DNA from: Thalassotalea profundi
GTDB taxonomy: Bacteria > Pseudomonadota > Gammaproteobacteria > Enterobacterales > Alteromonadaceae
Length of the DNA stretch: 64,000 bases
Direction: 5' to 3'
NCBI RefSeq assembly: GCF_014653195.1
Contig: NZ_BNAH01000013.1
Location: forward strand, 62,001-126,000
Under the pieces are notes generated by a model that searched no databases, had not been told where the DNA came from, and worked only from the letters and a program-made list of their open reading frames with translations. The position numbers and the translations under genes were made by a program. Shown here one piece after another: positions 1 through 8,570 of this stretch. Every line of letters begins with the position of its first letter. Position 1 is the first letter of the stretch.

Positions 1-573
1 GCCCCAACGAGATTCATCTAAAGGAGTAGGGCGTTGGCCTCTTATTTCATTAGTACTCCATGCTTGTTCAATTAATTCTTCAATGCGGGTATTTAATTGA
101 GGACCAGTAGTGTCAAGCTGTTCAGCTATTTCATGGTATTTATGAATAAAAGTACGACGATTAACTTCAGTCGGATGAGCGGTTAACACTAATTCAATAT
201 GTAATTTATTAATCGCACTGAAAAAAACATCTGGGGTTACCTCGCCAAGTTCATCTTTTAATGACTCTAATGGATGAGGTAAATCTAGTTCAGCCAAACC
301 TTGCTCACTAATGGTATGTTGTTGCTCTGCAACATTAGCAAGGTTTAAAAATTGACTAAAGGCTCGCGCATAAATTAGTAGCTTTTTTTCATCGCAAGAT
401 TCAAATATGGTTTTTAATTCTTCAATAGCATACGTTTCATTGGCGATACCATCTTTTGCTAATAAACGTACATGCTCAATATTGTCTAACCACGCCTGAT
501 CAGTGTCATTTGCAATAGCTTGCCCTAAAACAGCACCTAGTGAGCGTATATTCTGCGAAATGGTCTCTAACAT
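1..573 (-). CDS. ppc: Phosphoenolpyruvate carboxylase, N-terminal part (runs off the window)
   Basis: Phosphoenolpyruvate carboxylase adds bicarbonate to PEP to make oxaloacetate, refilling the TCA cycle in the cytoplasm. The 191 visible codons start at an ATG at 573 and stay open to the window edge; the family is about 880 residues, so roughly the first fifth is present. The diagnostic active-site segment LTAHPTEVNRRT is seen at about residues 130-141, with the conserved histidine at 133, followed by the expected glutamine-rich stretch ending RGQRPTPLDESRWG. The gene is divergent from the LysR regulator at 715 with about 140 bp between them, so a shared control region is possible but not shown. 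Identification is firm from the motif; only completeness is unknown. Confidence 0.95.
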   Translation of the reverse strand, partial: MLETISQNIRSLGAVLGQAIANDTDQAWLDNIEHVRLLAKDGIANETYAIEELKTIFESCDEKKLLIYARAFSQFLNLANVAEQQHTISEQGLAELDLPHPLESLKDELGEVTPDVFFSAINKLHIELVLTAHPTEVNRRTFIHKYHEIAEQLDTTGPQLNTRIEELIEQAWSTNEIRGQRPTPLDESRWG

Positions 574-714
574 CAACGTTTCCTATTTTAAATATTATTA
601 TTTAAGGGATAACTTTATACTAGAAGTTAAAGGTAATAGAGTCTAATATATAATAACTATTTCAATTATAGATAAAAGTCTATATAAAGTGTTTTGACAG
701 TAAAATTGTATTTA

Positions 715-1641
715 ATGAATATTAAACAACCGACTATTAGACAGCTTCAATTAGTTCAAGCGCTTGCTCGTTATCAGAGTTTGTCGGTGGTTGCTGAAAA
801 ACTCTTTATTTCTCAACCTTCTGTGTCTATACAATTGAAAAACCTAAGTGAGTTAATTGGCTTGCCTGTTTATCAAGCACATGGACGAAAACTCGAGTTA
901 ACTGATGCTGGTAAAGCAGTTTTACGTAGTGCCAATCAAATATTTCAAACTTTAGATAATTTAAAAACTGATATTGGTAATCTTCAAGGGGTGGTTACAG
1001 GTACATTGTCTATTTCTGTTGTAACCACAGCACAATACTTTTTACCGTTATTATTAGCCGCGTTTAATAAAAACCACCCGAATGTCGATGTGAAATTAGA
1101 GATTGGAAATCGAGAAATGGTGTATTCAAGATTGCGTGATAACAGTGATGACTTTTATTTATTTAGTCAAATTCCCGAGGGAATAGAAGTCATAGAAACG
1201 CCTTTTTTAACGAATGAGGTTGTTGTTGTTGCGCCTGAGAGGCATGAATTAGCTTTACAGTCAAAAATTAGTTTAGCTCGATTGAGTCATTATCCTTTTA
1301 TTCTTCGGGAACAAGGATCTGGTACGAGAGAAACGGTTATTAGTTTATTCAACAAATATGGTTATGAATTGCGTGAAAAAATGACTATTGCTAGCAGTGA
1401 AGCTATTAAACAGGCCGTTTCCGCTGGACTTGGTTTGGCTATTTTAAGTCGACATAGTTTAGATTTTGGGCTTACTCCAGGGCTTAAAATATTAGAGGTA
1501 GAACACTTCCCAATCAAAAATAAATGGCGTTTAGTACAAAGAGCTTCTCAAAACCAAAGTTTACTGGCGAAGGCATTTCAACAATTTATGACAGAAAATG
1601 GGGGAGATATTTTAGCTAATGCAGTTAAAAATAAAACTTAA
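715..1641 (+). CDS. LysR-family transcriptional regulator (CbbR/CysB-like)
   Basis: A LysR-type regulator of 308 residues, the usual length. The N-terminal winged helix-turn-helix lies at about residues 5-65 (IRQLQLVQALARYQSLS, then AEKLFISQPSVSIQLKNL), followed by a periplasmic-binding-protein-like effector domain from about residue 90. I use the ATG at 715 because the HTH begins about 10 residues after it; an in-frame TTG at 694 would add seven residues without support. It is divergent from ppc. Its 3' end overlaps the converging FlxA-like gene by 4 bp. The effector is not predictable from sequence; CbbR-like members often respond to metabolites such as NADPH or PEP, but that is only family knowledge. 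Confidence 0.85.
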   Translation: MNIKQPTIRQLQLVQALARYQSLSVVAEKLFISQPSVSIQLKNLSELIGLPVYQAHGRKLELTDAGKAVLRSANQIFQTLDNLKTDIGNLQGVVTGTLSISVVTTAQYFLPLLLAAFNKNHPNVDVKLEIGNREMVYSRLRDNSDDFYLFSQIPEGIEVIETPFLTNEVVVVAPERHELALQSKISLARLSHYPFILREQGSGTRETVISLFNKYGYELREKMTIASSEAIKQAVSAGLGLAILSRHSLDFGLTPGLKILEVEHFPIKNKWRLVQRASQNQSLLAKAFQQFMTENGGDILANAVKNKT

Positions 1642-2093
1642 GCGCTAGCTTCAGCTTCTACTGTATCTAATTTCTTTCCGATTAAACTTATTAATGTGCC
1701 TTGTAAATTCATTAATTGGGCAGTTAATGCATCACGCTCTTTAGCTGCATCTTCAGTTTTATCATTATTAAGTTTGTTTAACTTTTCATTAATTTCAGTA
1801 ATTTGTTCTTCAATTTGTTCTATCATGGCATCAAGTGACTCTGTTGAACTTTCTTCAACCTTTTGTGTGTCTACTTGTTTTTTTGCCGTAAAATTTTCTA
1901 CTATTTTCTGACCAATCGAAACTTTTTCTTCTGCGAGTTTATCTCTTGCTGATGATGAAATAGTGACAGTAACAGCCGAGTCGTTACTTATATTTGTCTC
2001 TTGTAATACATTATTGGATTGCACTAGGGATTTGTCTTTAACGTTAAGATAAAGACGGTTTAGTGAGTTCGGAGATAAAGTAACGTTATCCAT
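1638..2093 (-). CDS. Coiled-coil protein resembling the FlxA-like family
   Basis: A 151-residue protein with no signal peptide and no membrane segment. The N-terminal third is low in structure and holds a conserved-looking segment VTISSSARDKL at about residues 42-52. From about residue 88 to 140 it is a strongly heptad-patterned coiled coil (IEEQITEINEKLNKLNND and AKERDALTAQLMNLQ). This combination of an 'S-x-A' motif and a tandem short coiled coil is what I know from FlxA-like proteins, whose function is not established and which are often coregulated with flagella. The neighbouring PilZ gene fits a motility context, but that is inference. It ends inside the 3' end of the LysR gene (4-bp convergent overlap). 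The family call is tentative. Confidence 0.55.
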   Translation of the reverse strand: MDNVTLSPNSLNRLYLNVKDKSLVQSNNVLQETNISNDSAVTVTISSSARDKLAEEKVSIGQKIVENFTAKKQVDTQKVEESSTESLDAMIEQIEEQITEINEKLNKLNNDKTEDAAKERDALTAQLMNLQGTLISLIGKKLDTVEAEASA

Positions 2094-2298
2094 CTGTTTT
2101 AACTACTTTCTTCATATTTCATATTATTGTTATCGACTCATGTTGTAGGAACTTAAATTTCTTTTTAAAATAAGCAAAACCTTCTTTTATTATCAAATTA
2201 ATATACAGTTATAGTACATTAGTATAATCACTCTTAAATAATATAGGTTAACCGTTGTTTAAGTTATTGATATTCGTTATATTCTAATAATGTAGAAG

Positions 2299-2997
2299 AT
2301 GGACAGTAAATCGAGTATGACAGGATCCTTAAGAACTCAAATAGAAATTACCGATGTTTTTGAATTATTGCCGGGTAAAGTATTAGACGTTCAACTTAAC
2401 CACCCCGTCCCTGTAAGGTTAAAAATACCATTAATTGGTTATGTAATGGGACAATATATTATTTTAAAGTACCCCCCAGTGGTAAAAGACACCGATTACG
2501 AAGATGTCTTAAAAGAGGGGAATGTTGCCATAGTTCGTTACTTGCTCGAAGGAGACCAAGGAAAGTGTTTTGCTTTTAGAGCGACTATTCGTAGTGTCAC
2601 TAAACGGCCCGATAAATTCTTAATTTTAAATTACCCTGAACGTATTGAAAATAGACAACTACGTATGCATCAACGAGTTATGACGCATTTACCCGCAGCA
2701 ATATCTATAACTGAGGTTGACGATACGACTAACCAAATTCAAGGGATGATTGTCGATATTTCATTAAAAGGTTGTGGCTTTACTTTTAAAGCCCCAAATG
2801 AAACTGTCGAAGTTAATAAAAGAGATGTTGTGGTATTAGTGAAGTATGCCAATGACGACCTGATTAAAATTCCAGCAAAAGTTTGTAACTCTCGAAACGA
2901 TAAAGGGAAAGTAAGCGTTGGTATTCAGTTTTTTGATGGCGATAAACAAGTTGCGGCTTTACTTGAGAACTTATTTATCGACACCAGTAATATTTAA
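2299..2997 (+). CDS. PilZ-domain c-di-GMP effector (YcgR-like flagellar brake type)
   Basis: A 232-residue cytoplasmic protein with an N-terminal beta-rich domain (about 10-115) like the PilZN/YcgR-N domain and a C-terminal PilZ domain (about 118-230). Both c-di-GMP-binding signatures are intact: RxxxR at R122-MHQ-R126 and DxSxxG at D153-I-S155-LK-G158. YcgR-like proteins bind c-di-GMP and slow the flagellar motor or alter surface behaviour; the exact target here is unknown. The gene is monocistronic by spacing and converges with the ComFB-like gene, with only 3 bp between the two stops. The ATG at 2299 is used; no strong ribosome-binding site is visible, and a start at the next methionine (residue 7) is possible. 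Confidence 0.85.
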   Translation: MDSKSSMTGSLRTQIEITDVFELLPGKVLDVQLNHPVPVRLKIPLIGYVMGQYIILKYPPVVKDTDYEDVLKEGNVAIVRYLLEGDQGKCFAFRATIRSVTKRPDKFLILNYPERIENRQLRMHQRVMTHLPAAISITEVDDTTNQIQGMIVDISLKGCGFTFKAPNETVEVNKRDVVVLVKYANDDLIKIPAKVCNSRNDKGKVSVGIQFFDGDKQVAALLENLFIDTSNI

Positions 2998-3000
2998 TTA

Positions 3001-3264
3001 TTAGCTGTTAATGGTTTTCATAAACTCTAAAGCTTTACTGACTGACACTTGTACTTTATTTTCCATTTCGAAGCGCTCAGATGCCGGCAGATAAAAAGCC
3101 ATATCTACTTCGTGACGAATATAACGTGTAGGCAATTGGTTGAGTACTACGCAAGTTAAATCGGCGATAAAATCGCTATCATGCTTTTCTTCTAGTTTGA
3201 GAGCAGCAAAATGTTGAACAACTAATTTTTCATAATAATTATGGATATCATCAGATATTTTCAT
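3001..3264 (-). CDS. ComFB-like protein (late competence development family; likely c-di-GMP binder)
   Basis: A small protein of 87 residues from the preferred ATG at 3264, which has AGAGA about 8 nt upstream; longer forms from 3291 or 3300 would add a basic 9-12 residue tail. The pattern (YYEKLVVQHF at the start, CVVLNQLPTRYIRHEVDMAFYL in the middle, then a helix) matches the ComFB family: an invariant LNxLPxxY element after a cysteine-containing helix. ComFB of Bacillus lies in a competence operon, and cyanobacterial members have been described as c-di-GMP receptors. Its place 3 bp from the convergent PilZ gene is consistent with a signalling role but proves nothing. There is no signal peptide and no membrane segment. 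Confidence 0.65.
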   Translation of the reverse strand: MKISDDIHNYYEKLVVQHFAALKLEEKHDSDFIADLTCVVLNQLPTRYIRHEVDMAFYLPASERFEMENKVQVSVSKALEFMKTINS

Positions 3265-3394
3265 AAATGTTTCTCTACCACTTTTATACATAAATTTCAT
3301 TTAAGAGTAATGCTAGATTAGTGAAAAAGCTAATGTTTTTATGAAAATTTTTGTTTATCGTTCTCTTATTGAATCTTGCACTTATTGTTGCACT

Positions 3395-4003
3395 CTAACG
3401 CTTTTCTTGCATTTCAATTTGACGTTCTATCTTTGAAATAGCTTGTCGGCAGCGGCCTAATCGTTGATGTACAATTAATACATCATTTGTTGCTTGTGCA
3501 TGTTTAGTTGGTGATGCTACTTTTAAACATTCTTGTTTTTCAGCTAACATCACTAAAAGTCTGCGTTCAAACTCTATCGTTTCAGATAATTTACTATATA
3601 AGCTTTGAATGGGCTTGAATAATGATTGCGCTGCTTTTTTATAGTTACGCTGTTTATTAGCATTAAGCGTTATATTATCGGTTTTGTTAATACTGCTGTT
3701 TGCTTCAATTGTTGTTATAATTGAGGAGATTTGTTGTTCTATTAAAGTCAGCCTATGCTGAGATAATTCACTTTTATTCTCTTGAAGCAATCGTTGCAAC
3801 TCATTACACTTTTTCTGTATTTCTTGTACATAAGGCACTAAAAACTCACTGTTAGTGATAAATAAGGTCTCAGCAAATAAGTGACTATCTTTACGTAATT
3901 TAAAAGCTTTATTTGATTTGTTCTTTTGATCGATTTGTTCAGCTTGAATTAATAGCCCTGCGAGTACTGTTTCTATCTTTCTAATAGCGTGTGAGGTTAA
4001 CAT
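3395..4003 (-). CDS. priC: Primosomal replication protein PriC
   Basis: PriC helps reload the replicative helicase DnaB at stalled forks, acting with SSB and DnaC-type loaders. The 202-residue product is all helical, as expected. Its C-terminal half carries the best-conserved family elements: FERRLLVMLAEKQECL at about residues 144-159 and LGRCRQAISKIERQIE near the C-terminus, which line up with the E. coli protein from memory. The N-terminal half is divergent, as is usual for PriC, and contains a lysine-rich linker at about 105-125. It lies 4 bp after the TSUP exporter gene, so the two are probably cotranscribed. The start at ATG 4003 is the only good one. Confidence 0.85.
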   Translation of the reverse strand: MLTSHAIRKIETVLAGLLIQAEQIDQKNKSNKAFKLRKDSHLFAETLFITNSEFLVPYVQEIQKKCNELQRLLQENKSELSQHRLTLIEQQISSIITTIEANSSINKTDNITLNANKQRNYKKAAQSLFKPIQSLYSKLSETIEFERRLLVMLAEKQECLKVASPTKHAQATNDVLIVHQRLGRCRQAISKIERQIEMQEKR

Positions 4004-4007
4004 CAGA

Positions 4008-4787
4008 TTATTGTGTCCATGCTTGGTAAGCGAGGTTACATGACATGATTACTACAATAATAATAAAAAAGGGGCGTATGAAACGACTTCCAAACTTAAT
4101 TGCACTATGAGCACCTACCCATGAGCCAGCCATAATAAACACCCCCATTGAAATGCCAAGTAATGCATTGACACTTCCTAAATAAATAAAGGTTAATAAG
4201 CTACAAAAATTACTGACAAAGTTACCTGATCTTGCTAAACCACAACTTAGTAAAATATTTATTTTATAAAGTGCGCTAGAGGACGCTGTCCAAAATGCAC
4301 CTGTACCTGGTCCAGCAACACCATCATAAAGTCCTAAAACAAACCCTTGAATTGATTGTGTTATTTTTAACGTAGGGGTGGGATCAGGTAAACCTTCTTC
4401 ATTACACACTACATTTTTTGCAATTAAGGTATATATAGCGGTAATAATGATAAGCACCGGTAGTGCTTTTTCTAGAAAGCTAACAGATAAAGAACTAACT
4501 ATTAAAGTACCTATAATTGCGCCTAATGCTGTAAACAACATTGATAAGCGCCAAAACGTAGGATCAAATAGTTTTTTCTTATAAAAAGTAATTGAAGCCG
4601 TTAATGAACCGAAAGTCGCAGCAAGCTTATTAGTACCAAGAGCTATATGGGGAGGTAATCCTGAGGTAAGCAATGTGGGCACAGTTAACATACCGCCGCC
4701 GCCTGCTATGGCATCTATCAGTCCTGCCAGAAATCCGACACTACATAATGTGATCCATAAATTCAAATCCATTATCGGATCCATCAA
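4008..4787 (-). CDS. TSUP-family membrane transporter (TauE/SafE, YfcA-like)
   Basis: A 259-residue inner-membrane protein with about eight hydrophobic segments. The N-terminal signature GLIDAIAGGGGMLTVPTLL (about 20-38) and the repeat-half signature GLYDGVAGPGTGAFWT (about 152-167) are the hallmark of the sulfite exporter TauE/SafE (TSUP) family. YfcA-type members export sulfur-containing or organic anions, though the E. coli YfcA substrate is not established. It is the first gene of a two-gene unit with priC (4-bp spacing). Start: MMDPIMDLN; either of the first two methionines could serve. The function beyond 'anion exporter' cannot be read from the sequence. Confidence 0.85.
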   Translation of the reverse strand: MMDPIMDLNLWITLCSVGFLAGLIDAIAGGGGMLTVPTLLTSGLPPHIALGTNKLAATFGSLTASITFYKKKLFDPTFWRLSMLFTALGAIIGTLIVSSLSVSFLEKALPVLIIITAIYTLIAKNVVCNEEGLPDPTPTLKITQSIQGFVLGLYDGVAGPGTGAFWTASSSALYKINILLSCGLARSGNFVSNFCSLLTFIYLGSVNALLGISMGVFIMAGSWVGAHSAIKFGSRFIRPFFIIIVVIMSCNLAYQAWTQ

Positions 4788-5534
4788 AGTTACTCATCTA
4801 TAAATGTTAAAATCGAGTTGAGTTTAGCATAATCTGCTTCAATATTATTGAGATAATTTAGTAATACTTTATGCAAATTCAAGGGAAGTCGATGTAGAAA
4901 GCAAGAGAATTAACTTTATTTTTATAACTGAATCAGACGTTATAAATTTAATTGCAGACATTTTGTTTACATTATTGCAACCTTTATATCACGTTGAGCT
5001 TTGTAAACTTGCATAATTAATGCGTAATAATTTGTTTTATTTAATAAGTTAAAAAAAATCAGTTGTTCTTTTTTTATACTTTTTGATAGTTTTTATTTTG
5101 TATTTAAAACATATTTCAAGCTTTTTGTGTTTTTTAATTTATTGTTTTTTAATGATTATTTTTTATTTTTAACACATTTCTTTACAGTGTTCTTTGTATG
5201 CATTGACTACTGTCTATTACTATAAAACCCTATCACACTGATTTATAAGGTTTATTTTATTTTGGTGTTTGGTTTTTATACTGTTTTTTTGGTTGTATCA
5301 AAAGGTGGGAAAAGTCATGGTTTGTTTTAACCTGTTGTTTTAAAAGTTGTTTTTTAATAAGATATTGGAATAGCATATGCTTTAAAGTTTAAATGTTACA
5401 AATAGTGTTGCCTTATGAAGTTGTAAGTATTAGTATTTTAGCGTTAATTTCTGCCGTTAGAGCGGAATAATATTAGGGCTTAGGCCTCATTTTAAACACT
5501 GTAAGTAACCACAGTAGTGGTTCAGGGAGAAAAT
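4788..5534. other. Long AT-rich intergenic region with the leader of the TonB-dependent receptor
   Basis: About 745 bp without a credible gene on either strand. It is very T-rich on the plus strand from 5040 to 5340, with many T4-T7 runs. It must hold the promoters of the TSUP-priC unit (left) and the receptor (right), but I cannot pick one out with confidence. At the receptor end a perfect 6-bp hairpin (AACCAC at 5507-5512, GTGGTT at 5517-5522, 4-nt loop) sits 1-2 nt before the ribosome-binding site AGGGAG (5524-5529). No Fur-like inverted repeat was recognised. Confidence 0.5.
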
Positions 5535-8402
5535 ATGTATAGCAATAATAAAATAGCTAAAGCTGTTCGTTTGGCCGTAATGTTCGGTGCTGGCGCAACA
5601 GCTGCAGTGAGTTCAACCTCATTTGCTGCTGAAGCTGAAGAAAGTGCAGAAAAAATTGAAAAAATCCAAGTTACAGGTTCTCGTATCAAACGTGCTGATA
5701 TGGAAACTTCAAGCCCAATTCAAGTAACTAGCGCTGAAGAGATTAAAGTATCAGGTTTTACCCGTGTTGAAGATATGCTTAACACCTTACCTCAAATTGA
5801 AGCATCTTCTACTGTGTTTGAAGCTAACGGTGCAACAGGCCGTGGTGGTTTAGATTTACGTGGTTTAGGTCAACAAAGAACACTTGTTCTTATCAATGGC
5901 CGTCGTATGCAACCTGGTGGTGGTTCTTCAGGTGCTGCTGATGTAAACAGTATTCCAGCTGCTCTTGTACAACGAGTGGAAGTTATGACTGGTGGTGGTG
6001 CTTCAGTATATGGTGCTGATGCTGTTGCTGGTGTTGTTAACTTCATTATGAATGATGATTTTGAAGGTTTCAAATTAGATGTAAATGCTGGTGCATACCA
6101 ACATAATAATAACAATGGTTATATCCAAGGTTTAATGGATGAAGCTGGTTTTGATTATCCATCAGGATCTTCAGGCCTTGACGGTGAAAACTTTGGTTTA
6201 GAATTAACTATTGGTGGCGACTTTGCTGATGGTAAAGGTCATGCGGTTGCTTATGCTACATGGAAGCGTAATAATGAATTGAAGTTTGCTGCACGTGATT
6301 ATACCTCTTGTGCTTTAAATGCAACAGCTTCATCATGTGGTGGTTCTGGTAATGCGGTAAACCCTAACTTTTATATTTCAGCTCCTGATGCTGCTGGTGG
6401 TTTCGATTGGGGAAATTATGATTATGTTACATTAGATAGTAATAGTAACTTCATAGCTGATCCTGATAATGTTTATAACTACAACCCTGTAAACCATTTC
6501 ATGCGTCCAGATGAAAAAATCGCAATTGGTTCATTTGTAGATTACGAAATTAATGATCACGCACGTCCATACATGGAATTCATGTATATGCGCGATCAAA
6601 CTAAAGGTCAAATTGCAGAATCGGGTACATTCTTCAACGAAAACTACCTTATCGACTACGATAGCCCATTACTTACAGATGGCCAACGTGGCTATTTAAC
6701 TGATACCTTTGGTTTAGGTTCGGGTGATCAATTTGCTACTTATATTGGTAAACGTAACGTTGAAGGTGGCGCACGTGCTAGTATTATTCAACATGATTCG
6801 TTCCGTATTGTTGTTGGTACAGAAGGTGAAATTAACGATACTTGGTCATATGATACAAGTATGCAATTTGGTTCTACTACGGTAGATAATGTTTACATTA
6901 ATGACTTCTATGGTCCACGTATCACTGAAGCATTAAGTGCAAGCGGACAAGACTGTTCTGCTATAGCTGATTGTATTCCTTACGAAGTATTTACTTATCA
7001 AGGAATAACTCCAGAACAAGCTAAGCCATTAACTGGTACAGCTTCAATGGTAGAACTTTCTGATCAGTTTATTTTTAGTGCGTTTGTTACTGGTGAGTTT
7101 GACTTCTCTATGCCAGGTGCGGACACGCCAGTTGCTGCTGTATTTGGTACTGAGTACAGAAAAGAAGAATATGAGCGTATTGTTGATGAAGTTTATGACA
7201 AAGGCTTATTACTAGGTCAAGGTGGTCCAACTAAAGGTTTAATTGGTGGATACAGTGTTAAAGAATTATACACTGAGTTTAGTATTCCATTACTTGAAGG
7301 TAAAGAATTTGCTGAAATGCTTGTTGTTGAATTAGGTTACCGTTACTCTGATTATGACAGCATCGGTGGTCACTCAACTTATAAAGCTGCAGTGGATTGG
7401 ACTCCAGTTGATGATTGGAAAGTTCGCGCAAGCTATAACCGTGCAGTTCGTGCGCCAAACATTGGTGAATTATATGCAAGCCAAGCGTTAGGTTTATGGT
7501 CTGGTGATGATCCATGTGCCGGTTCAGATCCAAGCTACAGTGCTTCACAATGTGCTAATACAGGTGTTACTGCTGCACAATATGGTAACGTTTTACCTAG
7601 TCCTGCAGGTCAATATAATGGATTCTTTGGTGGTAACCCTGACTTAGAACCTGAAATTGCTGATACTTATACTTTAGGTTTAGTTGGTCAAATTACTGAT
7701 GAAATTGATTTCTCAATCGATTACTGGACAATTTCAATTGAAGAAGTAATTGGTACTGTTAGTGAAGATGTTACAATTTCACAATGTGCTGAAACTGGTA
7801 ATGCGGCATTCTGTGATAACATTAACCGTAATGCTGGTGGTAGTCTTTGGACTGGTACACAAGGTTATATTGTTGCAACTAACCTTAACCTTGCAAGCCG
7901 TAAATGGGAAGGTGTAGATATTAGTGCTGCTTATAATACTGAAGTAGGTGGTCACCCACTTAGTGTTACTTCAATGAGCACTTATATGATGACTAAAGAG
8001 TATGAGCCTCTTCCAGGTACACCTGAAGCAATCTATGATTGTTCTGGTACTATCAGTGCTAAATGTTTCCCTCAACCAGAGTGGAGACATGTTGTTAATG
8101 TAAACTACGACATGGGTGATTTAGGCTTCAATGCTAAAATCCGTTACATGGGTGAAGTTGAAAATGGTGATTATCTAGGTGATGCAACTAAAGATGATTA
8201 CATAGTTGGTAGTGCTATTAGTGCTCAAACTTACCTTGACCTTAGTGCTCGTTATACTATCAATGAAAATGTTACTACACGTTTAGGTATTAACAATATC
8301 TTTGATAAAGAACCAGCAATGACGGGTAATACAATGGCTCCTGGTGCATTTTATGACCAATTAGGCCGTTATATCCATGGTTCGGTTTCGTTTGCTTTCT
8401 AA
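5535..8402 (+). CDS. TonB-dependent outer-membrane receptor
   Basis: A 955-residue outer-membrane receptor that should take up a large substrate using energy from a TonB complex. The start is the ATG at 5535, preceded by AGGGAG; a GTG at 5517 lies inside a leader hairpin and is unlikely. Signal peptide at about residues 1-33 (cleavage near SFA-AEA). The TonB box/plug begins at about 42 (IEKIQVTGSRIKR) and continues through VEDMLNTLPQIE and the plug core (RGLGQQRTLVLINGRRMQPGG, VEVMTGGGASVYGADAVAGVVNF). The beta-barrel ends in GSVSFAF with a terminal aromatic residue, as required for BamA-dependent insertion. GSRIKR-type receptors are abundant in Alteromonadales and often take up oligosaccharides or peptides; the substrate here is unknown. 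Two TPR-sulfotransferases follow. Confidence 0.93.
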   Translation: MYSNNKIAKAVRLAVMFGAGATAAVSSTSFAAEAEESAEKIEKIQVTGSRIKRADMETSSPIQVTSAEEIKVSGFTRVEDMLNTLPQIEASSTVFEANGATGRGGLDLRGLGQQRTLVLINGRRMQPGGGSSGAADVNSIPAALVQRVEVMTGGGASVYGADAVAGVVNFIMNDDFEGFKLDVNAGAYQHNNNNGYIQGLMDEAGFDYPSGSSGLDGENFGLELTIGGDFADGKGHAVAYATWKRNNELKFAARDYTSCALNATASSCGGSGNAVNPNFYISAPDAAGGFDWGNYDYVTLDSNSNFIADPDNVYNYNPVNHFMRPDEKIAIGSFVDYEINDHARPYMEFMYMRDQTKGQIAESGTFFNENYLIDYDSPLLTDGQRGYLTDTFGLGSGDQFATYIGKRNVEGGARASIIQHDSFRIVVGTEGEINDTWSYDTSMQFGSTTVDNVYINDFYGPRITEALSASGQDCSAIADCIPYEVFTYQGITPEQAKPLTGTASMVELSDQFIFSAFVTGEFDFSMPGADTPVAAVFGTEYRKEEYERIVDEVYDKGLLLGQGGPTKGLIGGYSVKELYTEFSIPLLEGKEFAEMLVVELGYRYSDYDSIGGHSTYKAAVDWTPVDDWKVRASYNRAVRAPNIGELYASQALGLWSGDDPCAGSDPSYSASQCANTGVTAAQYGNVLPSPAGQYNGFFGGNPDLEPEIADTYTLGLVGQITDEIDFSIDYWTISIEEVIGTVSEDVTISQCAETGNAAFCDNINRNAGGSLWTGTQGYIVATNLNLASRKWEGVDISAAYNTEVGGHPLSVTSMSTYMMTKEYEPLPGTPEAIYDCSGTISAKCFPQPEWRHVVNVNYDMGDLGFNAKIRYMGEVENGDYLGDATKDDYIVGSAISAQTYLDLSARYTINENVTTRLGINNIFDKEPAMTGNTMAPGAFYDQLGRYIHGSVSFAF

Positions 8403-8475
8403 ATTAACTTAGCTGTAATTAAGCTATTTTTAGTTTAATTACGTAAAGTTTAATTAAGTTAGTAACATAAAATAA

Positions 8476-8512
8476 CAAAAAGCGGTGAGCTGAAAAGTGA
8501 ACCGCTTTTTTG
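8476..8512 (+). terminator. Rho-independent terminator after the TonB-dependent receptor
   Basis: A perfect 10-bp inverted repeat (AAAAAGCGGT at 8476-8485, ACCGCTTTTT at 8501-8510) with a 15-nt loop is followed by further T residues, 73 bp after the receptor stop codon. It separates the receptor from the sulfotransferase genes, so those probably have their own promoter. Confidence 0.85.
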
Positions 8513-8570
8513 TTAATTTTTAATACATGAGTATGCAGTGGTAAGTAATAACTACTTTGATTATTAAACT

